A DNA stretch of 64,000 nucleotides from Skeletonema tropicum (GCA_037178625.1 CM074145.1:868001-932000), one strand, 5' to 3'; shown: positions 32,525 through 44,121, counted from the first letter of the stretch. A program made the numbers and translations. The notes: generated by a model from the sequence alone, not told the origin.

Positions 32525-33449
32525 CTACTCAGTCACTGCCCACTGAATCCAATTCTCTGCCATCTGCACAGGAGCAAGAATGATATTGATAGGGAATGGT
32601 GTGCTAAAACTTTGAGTGAACTGGAAGTAGAACCCCAAAAAGGCAAAGACATACGACGCAACTTCATCCGCAGTCGTATCGGTATGGTCTTTCGGTCCCA
32701 TCCCACGTTTGGCAAGAATCACAATGAGTGCACGTGCCATCATCACTCCCCCGGCAAGTGAGGAGGTAAAGGCAGTAATGATCGTCTGAATTTTCCATGC
32801 AACTCCCACACCAATCGATTTACACGCCCAATCCGCAAGTACCGGAATCCACTTCTTATATTCCGCCGGTGTGGCACTATCCACCTTTGGGACAACATAA
32901 CGATAAACAAATCTGTGAAAGAAAGCGCTAATTGTCATGGCCAGGGCAACAGTTCTCGCAAATTCAATCTTGAGTACCGCCAATACAGCAATCCACACTT
33001 TGTAAATGGAGGAGATTGCCGTGTTGACCTTTTCGGGGTTCATCTTGGTAAGTACCAACTTGACCTTTCCTTTCCATGAGGGATCGAGGGGATAATTGTT
33101 CCGTGTCGGGGGTGCCATCACCATCGGCGTCTACCTTGTCATCCTTCTTGCTTTCATTGACGATAATCATGGCCTCTTCGCCAAGTGCCTTAAAAGCATT
33201 CTTTACTGTTGTGAGACCTCCATGCTCAGCTGCCTGTAGTGCAGCAAAGACGGTTGGATAGAACCCACCGAAGAAGCATAGGATTGAACCCATGAGGAAA
33301 TGGAAATAGTCGGTTGGCAACTTGTTGTACATTGCGTATGCACTATTGAAGAAGGTCAAGCAGATGGGTATGGCAGTGATGATGCCATTGAGGACTGTGC
33401 GTCCCAATTTCTCCAATTTCTCGCTTTTGTTTGTAGTACTCTCCGTCAT
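32525..33449 (-). CDS. Multi-helix membrane protein of unknown function, one frameshift
   Basis: Two frames join into one protein. The first half (33449 onwards) has LGRTVLNGIITAIPICLTFFNSAYAMYNKLP and FHFLMGSILCFFGGFYPTVFAALQAAEHGG, two helices, then an acidic KKDDKVDADGDGTPDTEQLSPRSLMERK loop. The second half continues VKLVLTKMNPEKVNTAISSIYKVWIAVLAVLKIEFARTVALA and further helices to 32525. The join needs one base removed at the AAAGG run near 33068-33078, an indel typical of homopolymer error. I recall similar proteins in other diatoms and stramenopiles but know no function. The DADGDGTPD stretch resembles a Ca-binding loop. Confidence 0.65.
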
Positions 33450-33894
33450 TGTGAGGGAAAGAGCTTGAGGATGAATTGCAATGAGGACTCCAGATGGTCA
33501 CGTTGTCGATAGGTAGCGGCTGAATATCTCGTGAAGTACTCCTAGTACACTTCTTATGGGAGCTCAATCTCAATGGCATGATTGTTTCGTTCGTGTTTCG
33601 TTCGCTCGATCAGAATTTTGTGAAAAAAGATTTTCAGGATATCAGGATGCAAATCAAGATACCCATCTCCAATCTTATCTGTCCATCACGCTCGCTCACC
33701 ACTCACCACGCGATACGCACTCATCACCACAACACCCAGGCACAACCACCGAGACCATGATGGCCAATACACACCACTCTAGAGCCACTACACTCTAGAG
33801 AGAGAGCCACTACTTAACTCCTATGCACTCTTACTGAACGATATCTGATCCGTATTTGAGCCGCAGTAGTAATCACGTGACAAATCCACCCATA

Positions 33895-34890
33895 ATGATG
33901 AGCCTCCTATCCAGCCGACGACGCTTCCTATCATGTTGTTGCTACTACGCAACCGCTTCAGCAGCTGCGGCATCATCCTCACAATCCGCGGCTGCTGTTC
34001 GTGTCTCTTTTGCTTCTATATCAACGTCAGCTTTCATTTCATCGCTTGATTCTCCATCGTCAGTACATCATCGACGTCGGTCCATTCATCAACCAAGAAA
34101 TCCATCACTACCACACTACCAGCGACGATATTTCGGTAATAAAAAACGCAAATCAAAATCAAATAGTTTCCAACACAAATTCATGAGAGTTGGTGCCAAA
34201 GGAAATGAACAACATGATGATGATGGGGTAGACAAGGACACAACAGAAGAACAAGCGACTCTCGATCCAGAAGAACAAGAAGACGAACAAATCAAACAAA
34301 CAACCTTACATTGGATCAAAAAGGTCGTCATCGGTCTAAACCTCTGCCCCTTTGCAGAGAAGCCACTTCGACAAAATCAACTCAAGGTGATCGTGGTACG
34401 AGGTAACGACGATGAGACTGTCGCCGCTGCAGTCGTCTATGAGCTAATATCCCGATCAGATGAGAACCAGCATGGAACCACAGTGGTAGTTGCACCAGAA
34501 TTTCACCCAGATGATTTTGAACGGTACATGGATTTAGTGCAATATATAGAAGATGATGTAATGGAAGAGCATGACTTGCATGGTTTGGTACAGATTGCTC
34601 CCTTTCATCCCAACTTTGCGTTTGAAGGCAGTGGAGAAGATGGAGTTGACAACTATACAAATCGATCACCCTACCCAATATTTCATATTCTGAGAGAAAA
34701 TGAGGTGGGAATGGCGGTCGATAAGTTGGGAGGGGATGCCAGTAAGGTGTGGCAACGCAATATCGATTTGTTGGAAGGAATGGATGAGAAATTTGGTCGT
34801 GAGGACATAAAGAAGATTATGAAGGGAGAATCGTTGGATGGTTTGAAAGAAATGTTGAGAGATATTCGAGGCTATTCAGAGAAACCATAA
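33895..34890 (+). CDS. DUF1415 family protein with mitochondrial-type presequence
   Basis: The frame is open from 33856, but the Met at 33895 begins a classic basic, Ser/Ala/Arg-rich presequence ([16 protein letters not shown]...), giving 331 aa. Residues after about 140 match DUF1415: [22 protein letters not shown], then [15 protein letters not shown], then [21 protein letters not shown]. The conserved Cys of GLNLCPFA and the 'fHP.f.F' and 'rSPyP..H.lRe' motifs are intact. DUF1415 has no firmly known function. Organelle targeting is inferred from composition. Confidence 0.85.
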   Translation: MMSLLSSRRRFLSCCCYYATASAAAASSSQSAAAVRVSFASISTSAFISSLDSPSSVHHRRRSIHQPRNPSLPHYQRRYFGNKKRKSKSNSFQHKFMRVGAKGNEQHDDDGVDKDTTEEQATLDPEEQEDEQIKQTTLHWIKKVVIGLNLCPFAEKPLRQNQLKVIVVRGNDDETVAAAVVYELISRSDENQHGTTVVVAPEFHPDDFERYMDLVQYIEDDVMEEHDLHGLVQIAPFHPNFAFEGSGEDGVDNYTNRSPYPIFHILRENEVGMAVDKLGGDASKVWQRNIDLLEGMDEKFGREDIKKIMKGESLDGLKEMLRDIRGYSEKP

Positions 34891-35852
34891 TGACTTGCTG
34901 GAGTGGGTATGTAAAAATCAGTCTTTGAAATACAAGTATTCCCTTGTTCAAATCATACTCATGACTTGATCCGTGGACACGGCGACTGGACACCGCCAAC
35001 TTATTGAGCAACCGCTGAGCTTCAATAGTATGATTCGCCATGAAAAGCTCTCTCACCAAGTCTAAACCCAACTGAATTGTTCTCAAGTCAGTTTCTCCGC
35101 AGAGCCGGATACAATTATTATAACATGTTTGTAAACTGCTCAAATCACCAAAGCTGCCGCCGTCGCCGCTGAGCTTCGCTTCAAGTCGGGAAAGGTTCGT
35201 ATCAATTAATTTGATCAGATATTGCATCCCTCCCCGATGCTAAAAGAATATTTCTAGATTTTTCAAAGTAATACTTGGCCTTTCCGAGGCTTGTGACATT
35301 CGTGATATAAAATGTTCCGATACTGTGGTAAACACCACCCAGTGTAATGGTTACGTTGTCGAATGGACGAAGACATTCACCATTATTCTCCTCAACCATC
35401 TTCAGCAACTTGGCAATTATCCCTTCTCTGTCGATCCTATCCGCGCGCCTCTACTTTTCCATCAAGGGAATGAATCCTTATTACCAGTGCTTTCAGATGC
35501 CAAGCGTGCACCCCCTTGAACTCCCTCTCAATAAATGACAGTTAAGCTTTTGTCAGGTCGTGGCGAATGCCTCCCTGGAATAATTGCTTACAGTTGGGAC
35601 ATTTCTCGAAGAGTCTTTCTTCAAATAAATCCGATCTATGTGTAATCCTCTGTCGACAAAGTCCCTACTCTTGCTCTCGGCGTATTGGACGAGGCAGGGT
35701 ACGTGAGCAAAGCCGCTGTGTCCACGGCAGGAGCAATCTCGGACGAGCGGCGCTCCCGAATCGTCCGGCCCTTCCTCGAGGCAGATCCAGCATGACGCGC
35801 CGTCGGGCGGCGTGCAGGAAGTTGTTTCAGAGGGTGATGATACGCTGCTCAT
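34817..35852 (-). pseudogene. Decayed RING-CH/TPR protein gene
   Basis: From an ATG at 35852 the frame encodes MSSVSSPSETTSCTPPDGASCWICLEEG...CSCRGHSGFAHVPCLVQYAESKSR, the first part of a RING-CH (RINGv) finger. The final CPNC pair lies in another frame (SDLFEERLFEKCPNCKQLFQGGIRHDLTKA), so one indel lies near 35655-35680. Next comes an in-frame TAA where relatives would continue (DLTKA-stop-LSFIEREFKGVHAWHLKALVI). Two more shifts (near 35430 and near 35215) precede a TPR-like helical region (KAKYYFEKSRN..., LQTCYNNCIRLCGETDLRTIQLGLDLVRELF). Several shifts plus a nonsense codon argue for a pseudogene rather than sequencing error alone. The last part overlaps the DUF1415 gene on the other strand and may not be real coding. 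Confidence 0.7.
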
Positions 35853-36353
35853 TATTAGGCGTGACAGGGGTCCTTTCGATCGAGTGAGATAGCAGAGAGT
35901 GATCTCGATGCGATGCGATCGGACCGAGCCAAGGCTGATGAAATCGAAAAGCTGGCGATTTTGCTCGCGCACAAGAATTGCCGAGAGCACAAGGGTAAAT
36001 AAGCTCGATAAAAAGATTGACAAACTCTTCCTGGATGCTCGTGCTATTGTGAATGATGACGGCAAGCAGAAAGCAGAGAACGAGTCTAGCGCAAGCACAA
36101 GGACAATCAAATGGGCTTGGACATGCTCTTGCTGCGCCATTGCTAGTCCATAGTGCGTGCTCATAATGAAACCATTCACATAAGCAGAGTTCCACAAAAA
36201 ACGTATAAGGGAGTGCTGCAGCTGTCAATTTGGGAAGGTAAATCTCATCACGGGCTCAATCCATCCATGACACACTACGCTGGTAGACGTTGGGGGTACG
36301 TAGACAATAGTTCCTCTCGTCTACTTTAACTTACTCCACCCAGCACTAGCTAT
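35853..36353. other. Intergenic, no gene recognised
   Basis: Short frames on both strands have no motif support. It contains the probable promoter of the RING-CH pseudogene and the 3' flank of the Kelch-RING gene. Confidence 0.4.
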
Positions 36354-38990
36354 TTAAACCAGCTCCAAATCATTCGGTGTTTGTGCAGGGATGGGTTCGT
36401 GCACTCTTCTGGTGAAAAATCGAAAGAGACCTCGACGTCTTGAATCAGCCACTTGCACACCCACATCATCTTCCTCGTCATTATTGCTTCTATCAGAAGA
36501 AGTTGCTGCTTCTGGGATAGACTCAGATTCCGTCTCGTTGCCAATCGGACTCCATATCCCAGTATGTGGGCTCAGCCAACTACTGAATAGTATACTGCCA
36601 CTTCGTACAAATCTGGCCTCCGACCTTGGTGACAATGGCGTGTTTTCTATGCCCTGCCGGCATGCTGGACAAGTGGTGTGACCTTCAAGCCACGAATCTA
36701 TACATTCCTTGTCAAAATCATGTCGACATGGGAGTGTCTTAATTTCAGACACACCCTCCTCATACTCCACAAGGCAGATTGCACAGCAATCTGCATTTGT
36801 CTCCAGTGGCAAATCACTTTCTTCCACGCTATTCTCCCTACTTAATGATACATCTTCCACCACGTCGCCATCATCTGTGACCGATTGCCGTGGCGCTTCG
36901 TAACGTTTCGTTGGCAGGGAATCAATCACATCTTGTGATAACCCCCCTCGTCGATGGGACGACGATCGGTCTATTATTTCTTGTTCCTCTCCCCGTCTAC
37001 GCATTGAACTAAGCAACGAAGAAATGGTAAGGCTCATGAACATCATCGTGACCAAGAATAAATGAAGTGCTTCCAACTCCTTCTCGTAAGCTTCGATGCC
37101 ATCCGGTGGGGCAACTTCCAAAATCAAGTTGGCATCCTCGGTAAAGACATCCAGTCTCCATAATCCTGATATTTGACTGACGGTTTGGAACCTCCCACCC
37201 CAGACGAACATTGACCCATCCTTATCAAGAATCGCCGAATGTTCGAGACGATTCGTTATCCCCGTAAGATCAGCAGTGCGATAGTTTTGCCGTATCAGCG
37301 AATGTGAAATTGGTTCCACCGCAGGCATCAATTTCAACCAATACATTTCATTCGGTCTGGAGATGAGTAGATCCTTAAACACAAACACCACCGTCTCTGT
37401 GGAATATTGACTCGTGTCTTGTTGAAACCCACCAAATGCAGCGATTTGTCCATCGTCATTACCAACGATGGTGTGGTAGCTTCTTGTCAATTGTGGGTAT
37501 TGTATCCTCTCCTTCCACTTGAGTGTTTTAAGATTGAACACCCATACATCCGAGAGTGGCTTCCATTTGGAGTGAGTCTTGTATGTTGCATACGAGTCCG
37601 ATGGTGATGAGAAGGCTGACGACATTTCATCCAAGATATCTTCCGAGGGGTGCATCCCCCCATGAATAATAAGTTCATCTCCCACCACAGTTGCAGCATG
37701 TGCAGTTCGTGCCATGGGGTACAATTCATTACGCTCATCATGTTGCCATTGCAGTGGGGGGTAGGGTGCTAACAATGTCAGCGTGTTTTCGTCGTAGTCA
37801 TACTTCCACACATCTCCCAATGCAATATCACCATTCGTTTCGAGGTCCCCTTGAATTACACCCCCATGAAAGATAAAGTACTCTTTGTCATCGTCATCTT
37901 GAGGGGAATAATGCCCTCCTTGCAACTCTCCACGGGGCAAGATGGATATATTGACCGAGGGCTTTTTAAGTGTTGTCTTTTGCCCTTGTCCCTCTGGATT
38001 TCTTTTCTTGTTACCATTGGTGATAATGAACCCTTCTGTAGAATTTGGTAGCAATTTTCTTCTTAATCTTTCGCCATTGCCATCATCATCTTCGTTTTGA
38101 TCTTCTTCTTGAGATGTTGCATTGCTCAATGATGCATTACTATCATCGCTGCTGTTGCTGCTGCTGCTGTTGCTATTGTTGCTACCACTATCACTCTGCC
38201 CAGACTCCATCGGAAACTCCCCATGCACAATCGGGACAATCTTCTCCCAAACCAACCCCTCCCTCTTCTTCAAATAATGATTCAATCCACATCCCTTCCA
38301 AACCACCAATGAATTGTACCCATCGTCCGGATATTCCACGCTGAAACCAAAGTCATACTTTAATCCACCAAATATATACAAGCAATCGTTATACGTAGAG
38401 GATAGATGCCCCACGCGGCCCTGGGGTAGACCATCATCACCACCACTGAACACCATTGATACCCATGGATGTTCATACAATTCCATCTCCTCATCTCCAT
38501 TCACAACATGGTCCTTCTGCTGCTGCTCTTCCTGAGACATTGCATTATTATTCCTATACCACTGCTGCTCCATAATCTCCTTCCCCGAGGTCAAATCATA
38601 CGCCCAAACCGGCAAAGAATGCCAATCTTCATCGGTAAATCCACCCGAGACAATCATCCATTCGGTATTTTGTCGATCAATGAAGTAGGTGGCGGAATGA
38701 CCGCGGCGGTTGGAGGGTTGGGCGATGTTGAGTGGGCCTTGGAGGCCCTGGGGCATTTGTTTCCACCAGTTGTTGTTTGGTGGTAATGATGAGGAGGAGT
38801 TGGTGGTGTGGTCATTGTTGTTGTTGGTATCGTCGTGTGTTTGGTCTACTGATCCATCGATTCGACCTGCGGAGGAGGAGGATATTAGTAATGATGTTGT
38901 CAAGATTGCATAAGTGAGAAGTAATCTTGTTCTCCGTTTATGACGGTTGTTACTGCATCGTGATGATTGTTGTTGCTGCATTGTGATCAT
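36354..38990 (-). CDS. Kelch-repeat membrane protein with RING-H2 finger (putative E3 ubiquitin ligase)
   Basis: 878 aa, one exon. An N-terminal hydrophobic segment (LLLTYAILTTSLLISSSSAG) serves as signal peptide. Kelch-like beta-propeller motifs follow to about residue 620: NRRGHSATYF...IVSGG, GRVGHLSSTYNDCLYIFGG, ARTAHAATVVGDELIIHGG, SYHTIVGNDDGQIAAFGG and RLEHSAILDKDGSMFVWGG. Low-complexity Asn/Ser/Asp inserts interrupt them. A transmembrane helix (LHLFLVTMMFMSLTISSLL) lies near residue 645. The RING-H2 finger near residues 733-775 reads CCAICLVEYEEGVSEIKTLPCRHDFDKECIDSWLEGHTTCPACR, with all Cys/His ligands. Topology suggests a luminal or external propeller and a cytosolic ligase domain. 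The substrate is unknown. Confidence 0.9.
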   Translation of the reverse strand: MITMQQQQSSRCSNNRHKRRTRLLLTYAILTTSLLISSSSAGRIDGSVDQTHDDTNNNNDHTTNSSSSLPPNNNWWKQMPQGLQGPLNIAQPSNRRGHSATYFIDRQNTEWMIVSGGFTDEDWHSLPVWAYDLTSGKEIMEQQWYRNNNAMSQEEQQQKDHVVNGDEEMELYEHPWVSMVFSGGDDGLPQGRVGHLSSTYNDCLYIFGGLKYDFGFSVEYPDDGYNSLVVWKGCGLNHYLKKREGLVWEKIVPIVHGEFPMESGQSDSGSNNSNSSSSNSSDDSNASLSNATSQEEDQNEDDDGNGERLRRKLLPNSTEGFIITNGNKKRNPEGQGQKTTLKKPSVNISILPRGELQGGHYSPQDDDDKEYFIFHGGVIQGDLETNGDIALGDVWKYDYDENTLTLLAPYPPLQWQHDERNELYPMARTAHAATVVGDELIIHGGMHPSEDILDEMSSAFSSPSDSYATYKTHSKWKPLSDVWVFNLKTLKWKERIQYPQLTRSYHTIVGNDDGQIAAFGGFQQDTSQYSTETVVFVFKDLLISRPNEMYWLKLMPAVEPISHSLIRQNYRTADLTGITNRLEHSAILDKDGSMFVWGGRFQTVSQISGLWRLDVFTEDANLILEVAPPDGIEAYEKELEALHLFLVTMMFMSLTISSLLSSMRRRGEEQEIIDRSSSHRRGGLSQDVIDSLPTKRYEAPRQSVTDDGDVVEDVSLSRENSVEESDLPLETNADCCAICLVEYEEGVSEIKTLPCRHDFDKECIDSWLEGHTTCPACRQGIENTPLSPRSEARFVRSGSILFSSWLSPHTGIWSPIGNETESESIPEAATSSDRSNNDEEDDVGVQVADSRRRGLFRFFTRRVHEPIPAQTPNDLELV

Positions 38991-39404
38991 GTTTTTGCTG
39001 TCAAATAATGATAAGCTATCCCGGAGAAGTGGCTCGTTTATAACAAGAACTGTGATTATTGGTGTCGTGCGTATATATAGAAGTCATACCAAAGCCGAAG
39101 CAGCCGTCATGGAGTGCATGTGATAACTTCTTTGCTTTTACACTTCTCTTTCACTTTTTACAGTATGTACTTATTTATGGGAGAGAGAGAAGGAGAGAGC
39201 GAAAGTGGTACTCAATCTGAACCACAATAGCCCGCCGGCCACCAAGCCCGTAACTTGATACTTACTTCTATCTGACCGACAATGACACAACCACGGGAAC
39301 CACACAACTTACCGCGTGCTATCAACGTAAGATTTGGTAAGTATTTGGTGAGGTAGCAAAGATTATAGCACCGAGATATTTGACGAGCGTAGCCAACAAA
39401 CATC
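38991..39404. other. Divergent intergenic region
   Basis: Lies between the start of the Kelch-RING gene and the start of the methyltransferase gene, so it holds both promoters. A GAGAGAGAGA stretch is at 39181-39200. No gene was seen. Confidence 0.5.
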
Positions 39405-40661
39405 ATGGCGCAACAATCTTCTATATTCTGGGTGGTCACATCTGCATCAATCATCGTTGTAATCTGCCAATTACTCATTGTCAACAACCAATTCAACACC
39501 AACACCTCTCCACAAATTTCGGATCGTCCAATACTATCTTCCGTCGACCACCACAAAAGCAATAAAAATGCAGCACCAATACTCTCGGATAATAAAGATG
39601 ATGAATTCCCCGATGATTACCCATATGGTCTCGTAATACCTAAAACAGCCGCGGTGGCTCTCCCCTCTGTCCGAATTAGCGCGGAAGAAGATGCACAAGT
39701 CGATCGTAAATTTTATGGGGGTGCAGGTGACAAACCTCATCTTGGGGGGTTTACCTCGTTTGATCCGATGGGGGTTAGTCCAACGTTATGGTAAGTGTAA
39801 TATATTTCTCTGCTTTGATTGCTATCATGTCTCATGTACTGTATAATATTCACATACAATTATTTATCCATGATGTGTATCATGATGTGTAGGAAACACA
39901 TGGTAGACTACATCGGGATGAAAAGCCTCCTCGACGTCGGATGCGGTATCGGCATCTCCACAAGCTGGTTTGTCCTCCACGGCCTCGACTACGTACATTG
40001 CGTCGAAGGATCTCACGACGCTGTCGAAAAATCACTCTTACCCGGATTAAAAGAAACGGGGCATGTCCCCAACAATACAATTTATGGATTGACCGAACAT
40101 GATTTCAGTAGGGGACCATGGTGGCCCGACCGTACTGTCGATGTGGCATGGTGTGTCGAATTTTCCGAGCATGTCGGACGTAATTTCCAATTGAATTATT
40201 TCACGTCATTTCGCAAGGCAGCATTGATTTTCATGACTCATTCACATTGGGGGGGATGGCATCATGTCGAAGTTCATCGGAATGAGTGGTGGGTTGAACG
40301 GATGGGGATGATGGGGTTTCAGTATTCGAATACTTTGACGGAGATGATGCATAAGGAGGCAAGGAGGGATATGGGTCGGAAGGACCTTGTGGAAGATATG
40401 GTGACACAGGGGAGGGATTCCTATTATGTTGGACAACACTTGGTTTATACTTTGCAAGTATTTATTAATCCGATGGTGGCTTCGTTACCGCAGCATGCTC
40501 ACTTGATGACTGAACTTGGATGCATTGGGGCAGGAAAAGTCAAGGTGGAGTGTGGTGGTGACGGGACTACTGCTTTGCCGAGCCATTTCAAGCCACTAAA
40601 TTTGACAGATGAGATGGATGCCAATTGGTTGGAGCTGATAAAGGATCTTAAGATAACGTAG
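39405..40661 (+). CDS. Signal-anchored SAM-dependent methyltransferase
   Basis: Two exons (39405-39790 and 39893-40661) with a 102-bp GTAAGT...TGTAG intron, joining as W|KHMVDYIGMKSLLDVGCGIG; 384 aa. An N-terminal membrane anchor or signal (SIFWVVTSASIIVVICQLLIV) precedes a linker. The catalytic domain has motif I SLLDVGCGIGISTSWF, the acidic VEGSHDA loop and VDVAWCVEFSEHVG. The segment FMTHSHWGGWHHVEVHRNEWWVERM follows. This layout fits a family of stramenopile methyltransferases in the secretory pathway, but the acceptor substrate is unknown. Confidence 0.82.
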
Positions 40662-41270
40662 GCAAATAGTAGTGTAGTTATGATATTACAGCCACTCATG
40701 TTGTTAAGTAGATAGAAATTTGGCACCTAGAGTCTACTACTTTTCGAGTATCATCTGGGAAAGTCTGGTCGGATGACAGAGTTCTTCACAACACACGTGA
40801 TGTATAATTGAACAAAAACATTTGAAAGCGCGCAACACTTCGGGTGAATTGACCTGCGCTTCTGGTGTTTCAACACGCACCCTTGCTACGGACGATGATG
40901 AGGGATGATGGTCACGTGCTGATGGGGAAGATTGTGGTTATTTTAAACGAAACGATATGTGATTGAAAACAGTGTTCAGAGGAGCATATCAAGAGATGCA
41001 CGCAGTTCGGTGAATTTAACGTGTGCAGTACATATCATCACTTCTTACAGTGATCCCATGGTTTAGGTCGTCGCCCCGCCCCTCAGGCATCAGGCAGCCT
41101 GCCCCTCGCTAGTCGCTCGCTCACTGCATGCTCACAGGCTCATTCACGCGCGCACAGCTCACAGATCAAAATGAAAATGATGCGTGACTGGTCTGTACTG
41201 CGTCGGAGATGGTCTTGAAAAGGCGGGCTGTCTCCTCTATTTATTATTTCCTACGTACTTATGGTATGTA
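40662..41270. other. Intergenic, no gene recognised
   Basis: Weakly repeated phrases (GCGCAACACTTCGGGTGAATT; GCACGCAGTTCGGTGAATTTAACG) recur about 180 bp apart. Otherwise featureless up to the hAT-like element. Confidence 0.4.
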
Positions 41271-42074
41271 CAAGGGTAAATAAGCAGGGTTGGCGTCGTT
41301 TTGTTAAATTTCAAAAATCAATTTACCATCTCGTCAGCTCATCAGTACTCGAATTTAGCGATATTTTACATATTCCGACGTATCACTCCTATGATCCGCA
41401 GTGATCCAGAAACGGCATCAAATGTTCCTAAGTAAAGTTGTCGTTACGACTTTGAGATTCGTATAATTGAGTCTCGCTCCCCTTCACTGAGTCTCGGTTT
41501 CTCCCCATCTCCCGTCATTGAATGAAAGCTCGAATTGATCATTCACCGCTCAAGGCAACGGCAACCACGGTCGACGTTGCCGCCGCTGAAATAGACCAAG
41601 TTAATAGCCGTAATATGGGACGATTGGTGGCTGATCGTTGCTATGGATTACTATGTTGATGATATCGTGGTTGGATCCACCAGAAACGCTTCTTGGGATG
41701 TTCAATGAGCCCTATTCAGTGACCGGCGCTCGCCGGACGTCACCGTCTAATAATATTGCCTCCATGCTGCCTTCCCTCGGCGGATTCGGCAGCGGCGAGA
41801 GCTTTAACACCATCATAATAATCCATAATAACGATCAGCCACCGATCGTCCGATAATATGGCTACTAACTTGGTCTAATTCAGCGGCGGCAACGTGACCA
41901 TGGTTGCCTTGCCTGATGACGGACGCTACGGCGTGTTGGTGCTGATCATCCTGATCGGACCGGCACTGACTTTCTCCATTGAACTTGCTGACGAGACGGT
42001 AACGGTACTCAGCTTTTATACTAGGTAAAATTTTGGCGGGAACTGTCGTCGCCAACCCTGCTTATTTACCCTTG
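41271..42074. mobile_element. hAT-like MITE with 25-bp perfect inverted repeats and 8-bp target duplication
   Basis: The 5' end CAAGGGTAAATAAGCA... (41271-41295) is exactly inverted at 42050-42074. GGTATGTA flanks both sides (41263-41270 and 42075-42082). An 8-bp target duplication and CA-initial termini fit the hAT superfamily. The 804-bp interior has no transposase frame, so it is non-autonomous. Confidence 0.85.
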
Positions 42075-42293
42075 GGTATGTACGAAAAGCTTCCAGAAAC
42101 GCGTCAGAGAAAAAATTGCATCATGGCGCACCTCTTCAAGGCAACAATACATACAATACTCTCTACCTCTCTACACTTTGTCTATCGTAAGAAGTCTTAT
42201 CAGACATTGGAAAGACCTTTGTGGCAGAAATCTCTGCCATCTCACAGTCATCCTTATTTATCTCCTCTTCTCATTGAATAATTGCTTACAATC

Positions 42294-42854
42294 ATGAGAA
42301 ATCCTTGCGCTCTATTCATCGGATGTGCCTTTGTCTTCCTTCCCAAGACGCTTGGTAGACTTGCGCCTTTCTATTATAGGAAATATCCTACTAGCAGTCC
42401 GACATACTCATCACAGCCATCCCTGGCTCCTTCTACTTCCACCCAGCCATCATATCAGCCAACTCGTCATCCTTCATTCTCACCTTCGCATCAGCCATCG
42501 TTGTCTAGTCAGCCTTCATTGTCACCTCGGCCTAGTATTAGTATTAATTCATCGTCATCCTTTTTAGAACATCGAAATGATTCAGGTAGAAGGCCAGGAG
42601 TAGGAGTTGGATTCATAGTATCTCTCGTAGGCATTGTTCTAGGCGTTGCCGTTTTTCAATTGACTCGGAAGTCACGATGTCTACCATTTTTCCAAGACGA
42701 ACAAGAACAAAACAAAACTTCTGACGCGAGCGGGTTGATATCATCTATAGCATCCTGGCTGCAGTCTATGACTTCCTTGCTGGATCTGGATGACTTCAGC
42801 TCGGATGTGTCCTCATGCTCATCATTCTCTTCAGCTTCAGATTCTTCCGATTGA
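42294..42854 (+). CDS. Small single-pass surface protein with PS-repeat stalk
   Basis: 186 aa from the Met at 42294 (MRNPCALFIGCAFVFL, a signal peptide); an upstream in-frame Met at 42282 is also possible. The ectodomain is a Pro/Ser stalk of repeating QPS/HPS/SPS units (LAPSTSTQPSYQPTRHPS, then SHQPSLSSQPSLSPRPSIS), likely O-glycosylated. It is followed by a helix (VGVGFIVSLVGIVLGVAVFQL), a basic stop RKSR and a Ser/Asp-rich tail. PS-type repeats are widespread in stramenopile cell-surface proteins. No enzymatic domain is present. Confidence 0.65.
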   Translation: MRNPCALFIGCAFVFLPKTLGRLAPFYYRKYPTSSPTYSSQPSLAPSTSTQPSYQPTRHPSFSPSHQPSLSSQPSLSPRPSISINSSSSFLEHRNDSGRRPGVGVGFIVSLVGIVLGVAVFQLTRKSRCLPFFQDEQEQNKTSDASGLISSIASWLQSMTSLLDLDDFSSDVSSCSSFSSASDSSD

Positions 42855-43439
42855 TCTAGATAGAGAGGGCATATCTGACCAGCAGCTAACTACATAGCAT
42901 GCAGTACATAAGTAAAATAATATGTAACATAATGCATCTCGACTGTGTCTTCACTCCTCATTTGTCATTCTTCCTCTGGTCCGAGCTTTTTTGCCGCCAC
43001 TGTCATTCTCTTTTGGTTGTTCATCCAACCAAGGCACTCATTGTATTGTCTGGGTTTTCGGTTTTCGGCATTGGCATTGGTTGTCTAGAGAGAACTTGCA
43101 TTGTTGTCTCGAGAGCTTGAGGGATAATTGGCGGGAAGGTAACCGACTTCGTCACTGCACCCTTTGAGTGCAGAGAATACATATATAGATCCCTACAGGG
43201 AAGAAGGACAGAGGCGATGACGAGCAAGAATCAATTTTGTCTTGTGACGCCATGAGGTTGATTTATGCAGTCGAGTGTGGTCACAAATCGCTTGACACAC
43301 CGCCACTCACGCTTTTGACACATCAGCCGAACGAGCACTGTTGTGGTCATCGAAGTGTCAACCACCGTCACCATCGACACTAATGGCCGCGGTCATCGAC
43401 TTACAGTGTGGTCATAAAAAGACGACCCAGTGACAACAT

Positions 43440-43790
43440 TCTTGGAGTGAGTTGTTATCATAAATGCTGAGTGTAACGAAGCCGAAGCATGAATGAGAAC
43501 AACTACATACACGACATCTTCCAAAGCCAAAGGATGCGATGAGATGGACATCAAACAACAGAACAAACATCAAAGAGTGCGTTGTCACCATGAATGCTGA
43601 GTGCAACGAAGCATGAATGGAACGACGACACGATGCAATGATCGTGCAATGATTACTTACAAACTAAAAAAGGAATGCTCATCAAGAGCAAACATGAATG
43701 AAAGCGCACAAGAGCAAACAAGAACAAGTATGAAAGCGCAACAAGAGTAAAATCAAAAGCGCAAGGCATGGTAAACTTTGCCAGAGAAGT
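43440..43790. repeat. Diverged direct repeats in intergenic DNA
   Basis: ATAAATGCTGAGTGTAACGAAG (43459) recurs as ATGAATGCTGAGTGCAACGAAG (43591) within longer similar segments. An AAGCGCA(A)CAAGAG tandem follows at 43702-43770. The 42855-44296 interval has no gene I can support. Confidence 0.45.
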
Positions 43791-43908
43791 GTTTTTTTAT
43801 TCAAACTTGGTAAACTTAATTCATTTAATGTCAAAGCGTTCGTGGTCGGTGTGTAAATCAATTTTAGACCACACACTCCTTGCTTAAATCAACCCCCTCG
43901 CTTCACAA

Positions 43909-44000
43909 ATAAAACCCCAATCGTGCTCGTTGCGTGTACTCGTGACGCAACTGGTGAGAGTGTGGTGACCAAACTCGTGGTACATATGACCACACTGCCG
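43909..44000 (-). repeat. Degenerate inverted repeat, left copy
   Basis: On the minus strand GGCAGTGTGGTCAT..ACCAC.CGTTT..GTCACCAC followed by (T)CTC.CCAGTT..GTCACGA matches 45883-45975 with many substitutions. The two copies bracket the zinc-finger gene at 44369. Confidence 0.5.
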
Positions 44001-44121
44001 CAGCGAAGCATGCGGCACACGGTGGATTCGAGACCGCGGCAGACGACATTTGTGTGACTCCGACTTTGAGCTAATTCCTACGTAGAGGGTAGTTAGTGAG
44101 TTCGACCAATAAAACACCCCT

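Noticed and set aside
38045..38344. Cys/Tyr/His-rich frame antisense to the Kelch-RING gene
   Set aside because: A translation of Asn/Ser/Asp repeats on the reverse strand, not a real protein.
43670..43790. CRISPR-like short repeats
   Set aside because: The AAGCGCA/AAGAGCAAA units are irregular, with no constant spacer length, in a eukaryotic context.
44010..44045. tRNA-like GGATTCGAGACC segment
   Set aside because: No acceptor, D or anticodon stems could be built around it.
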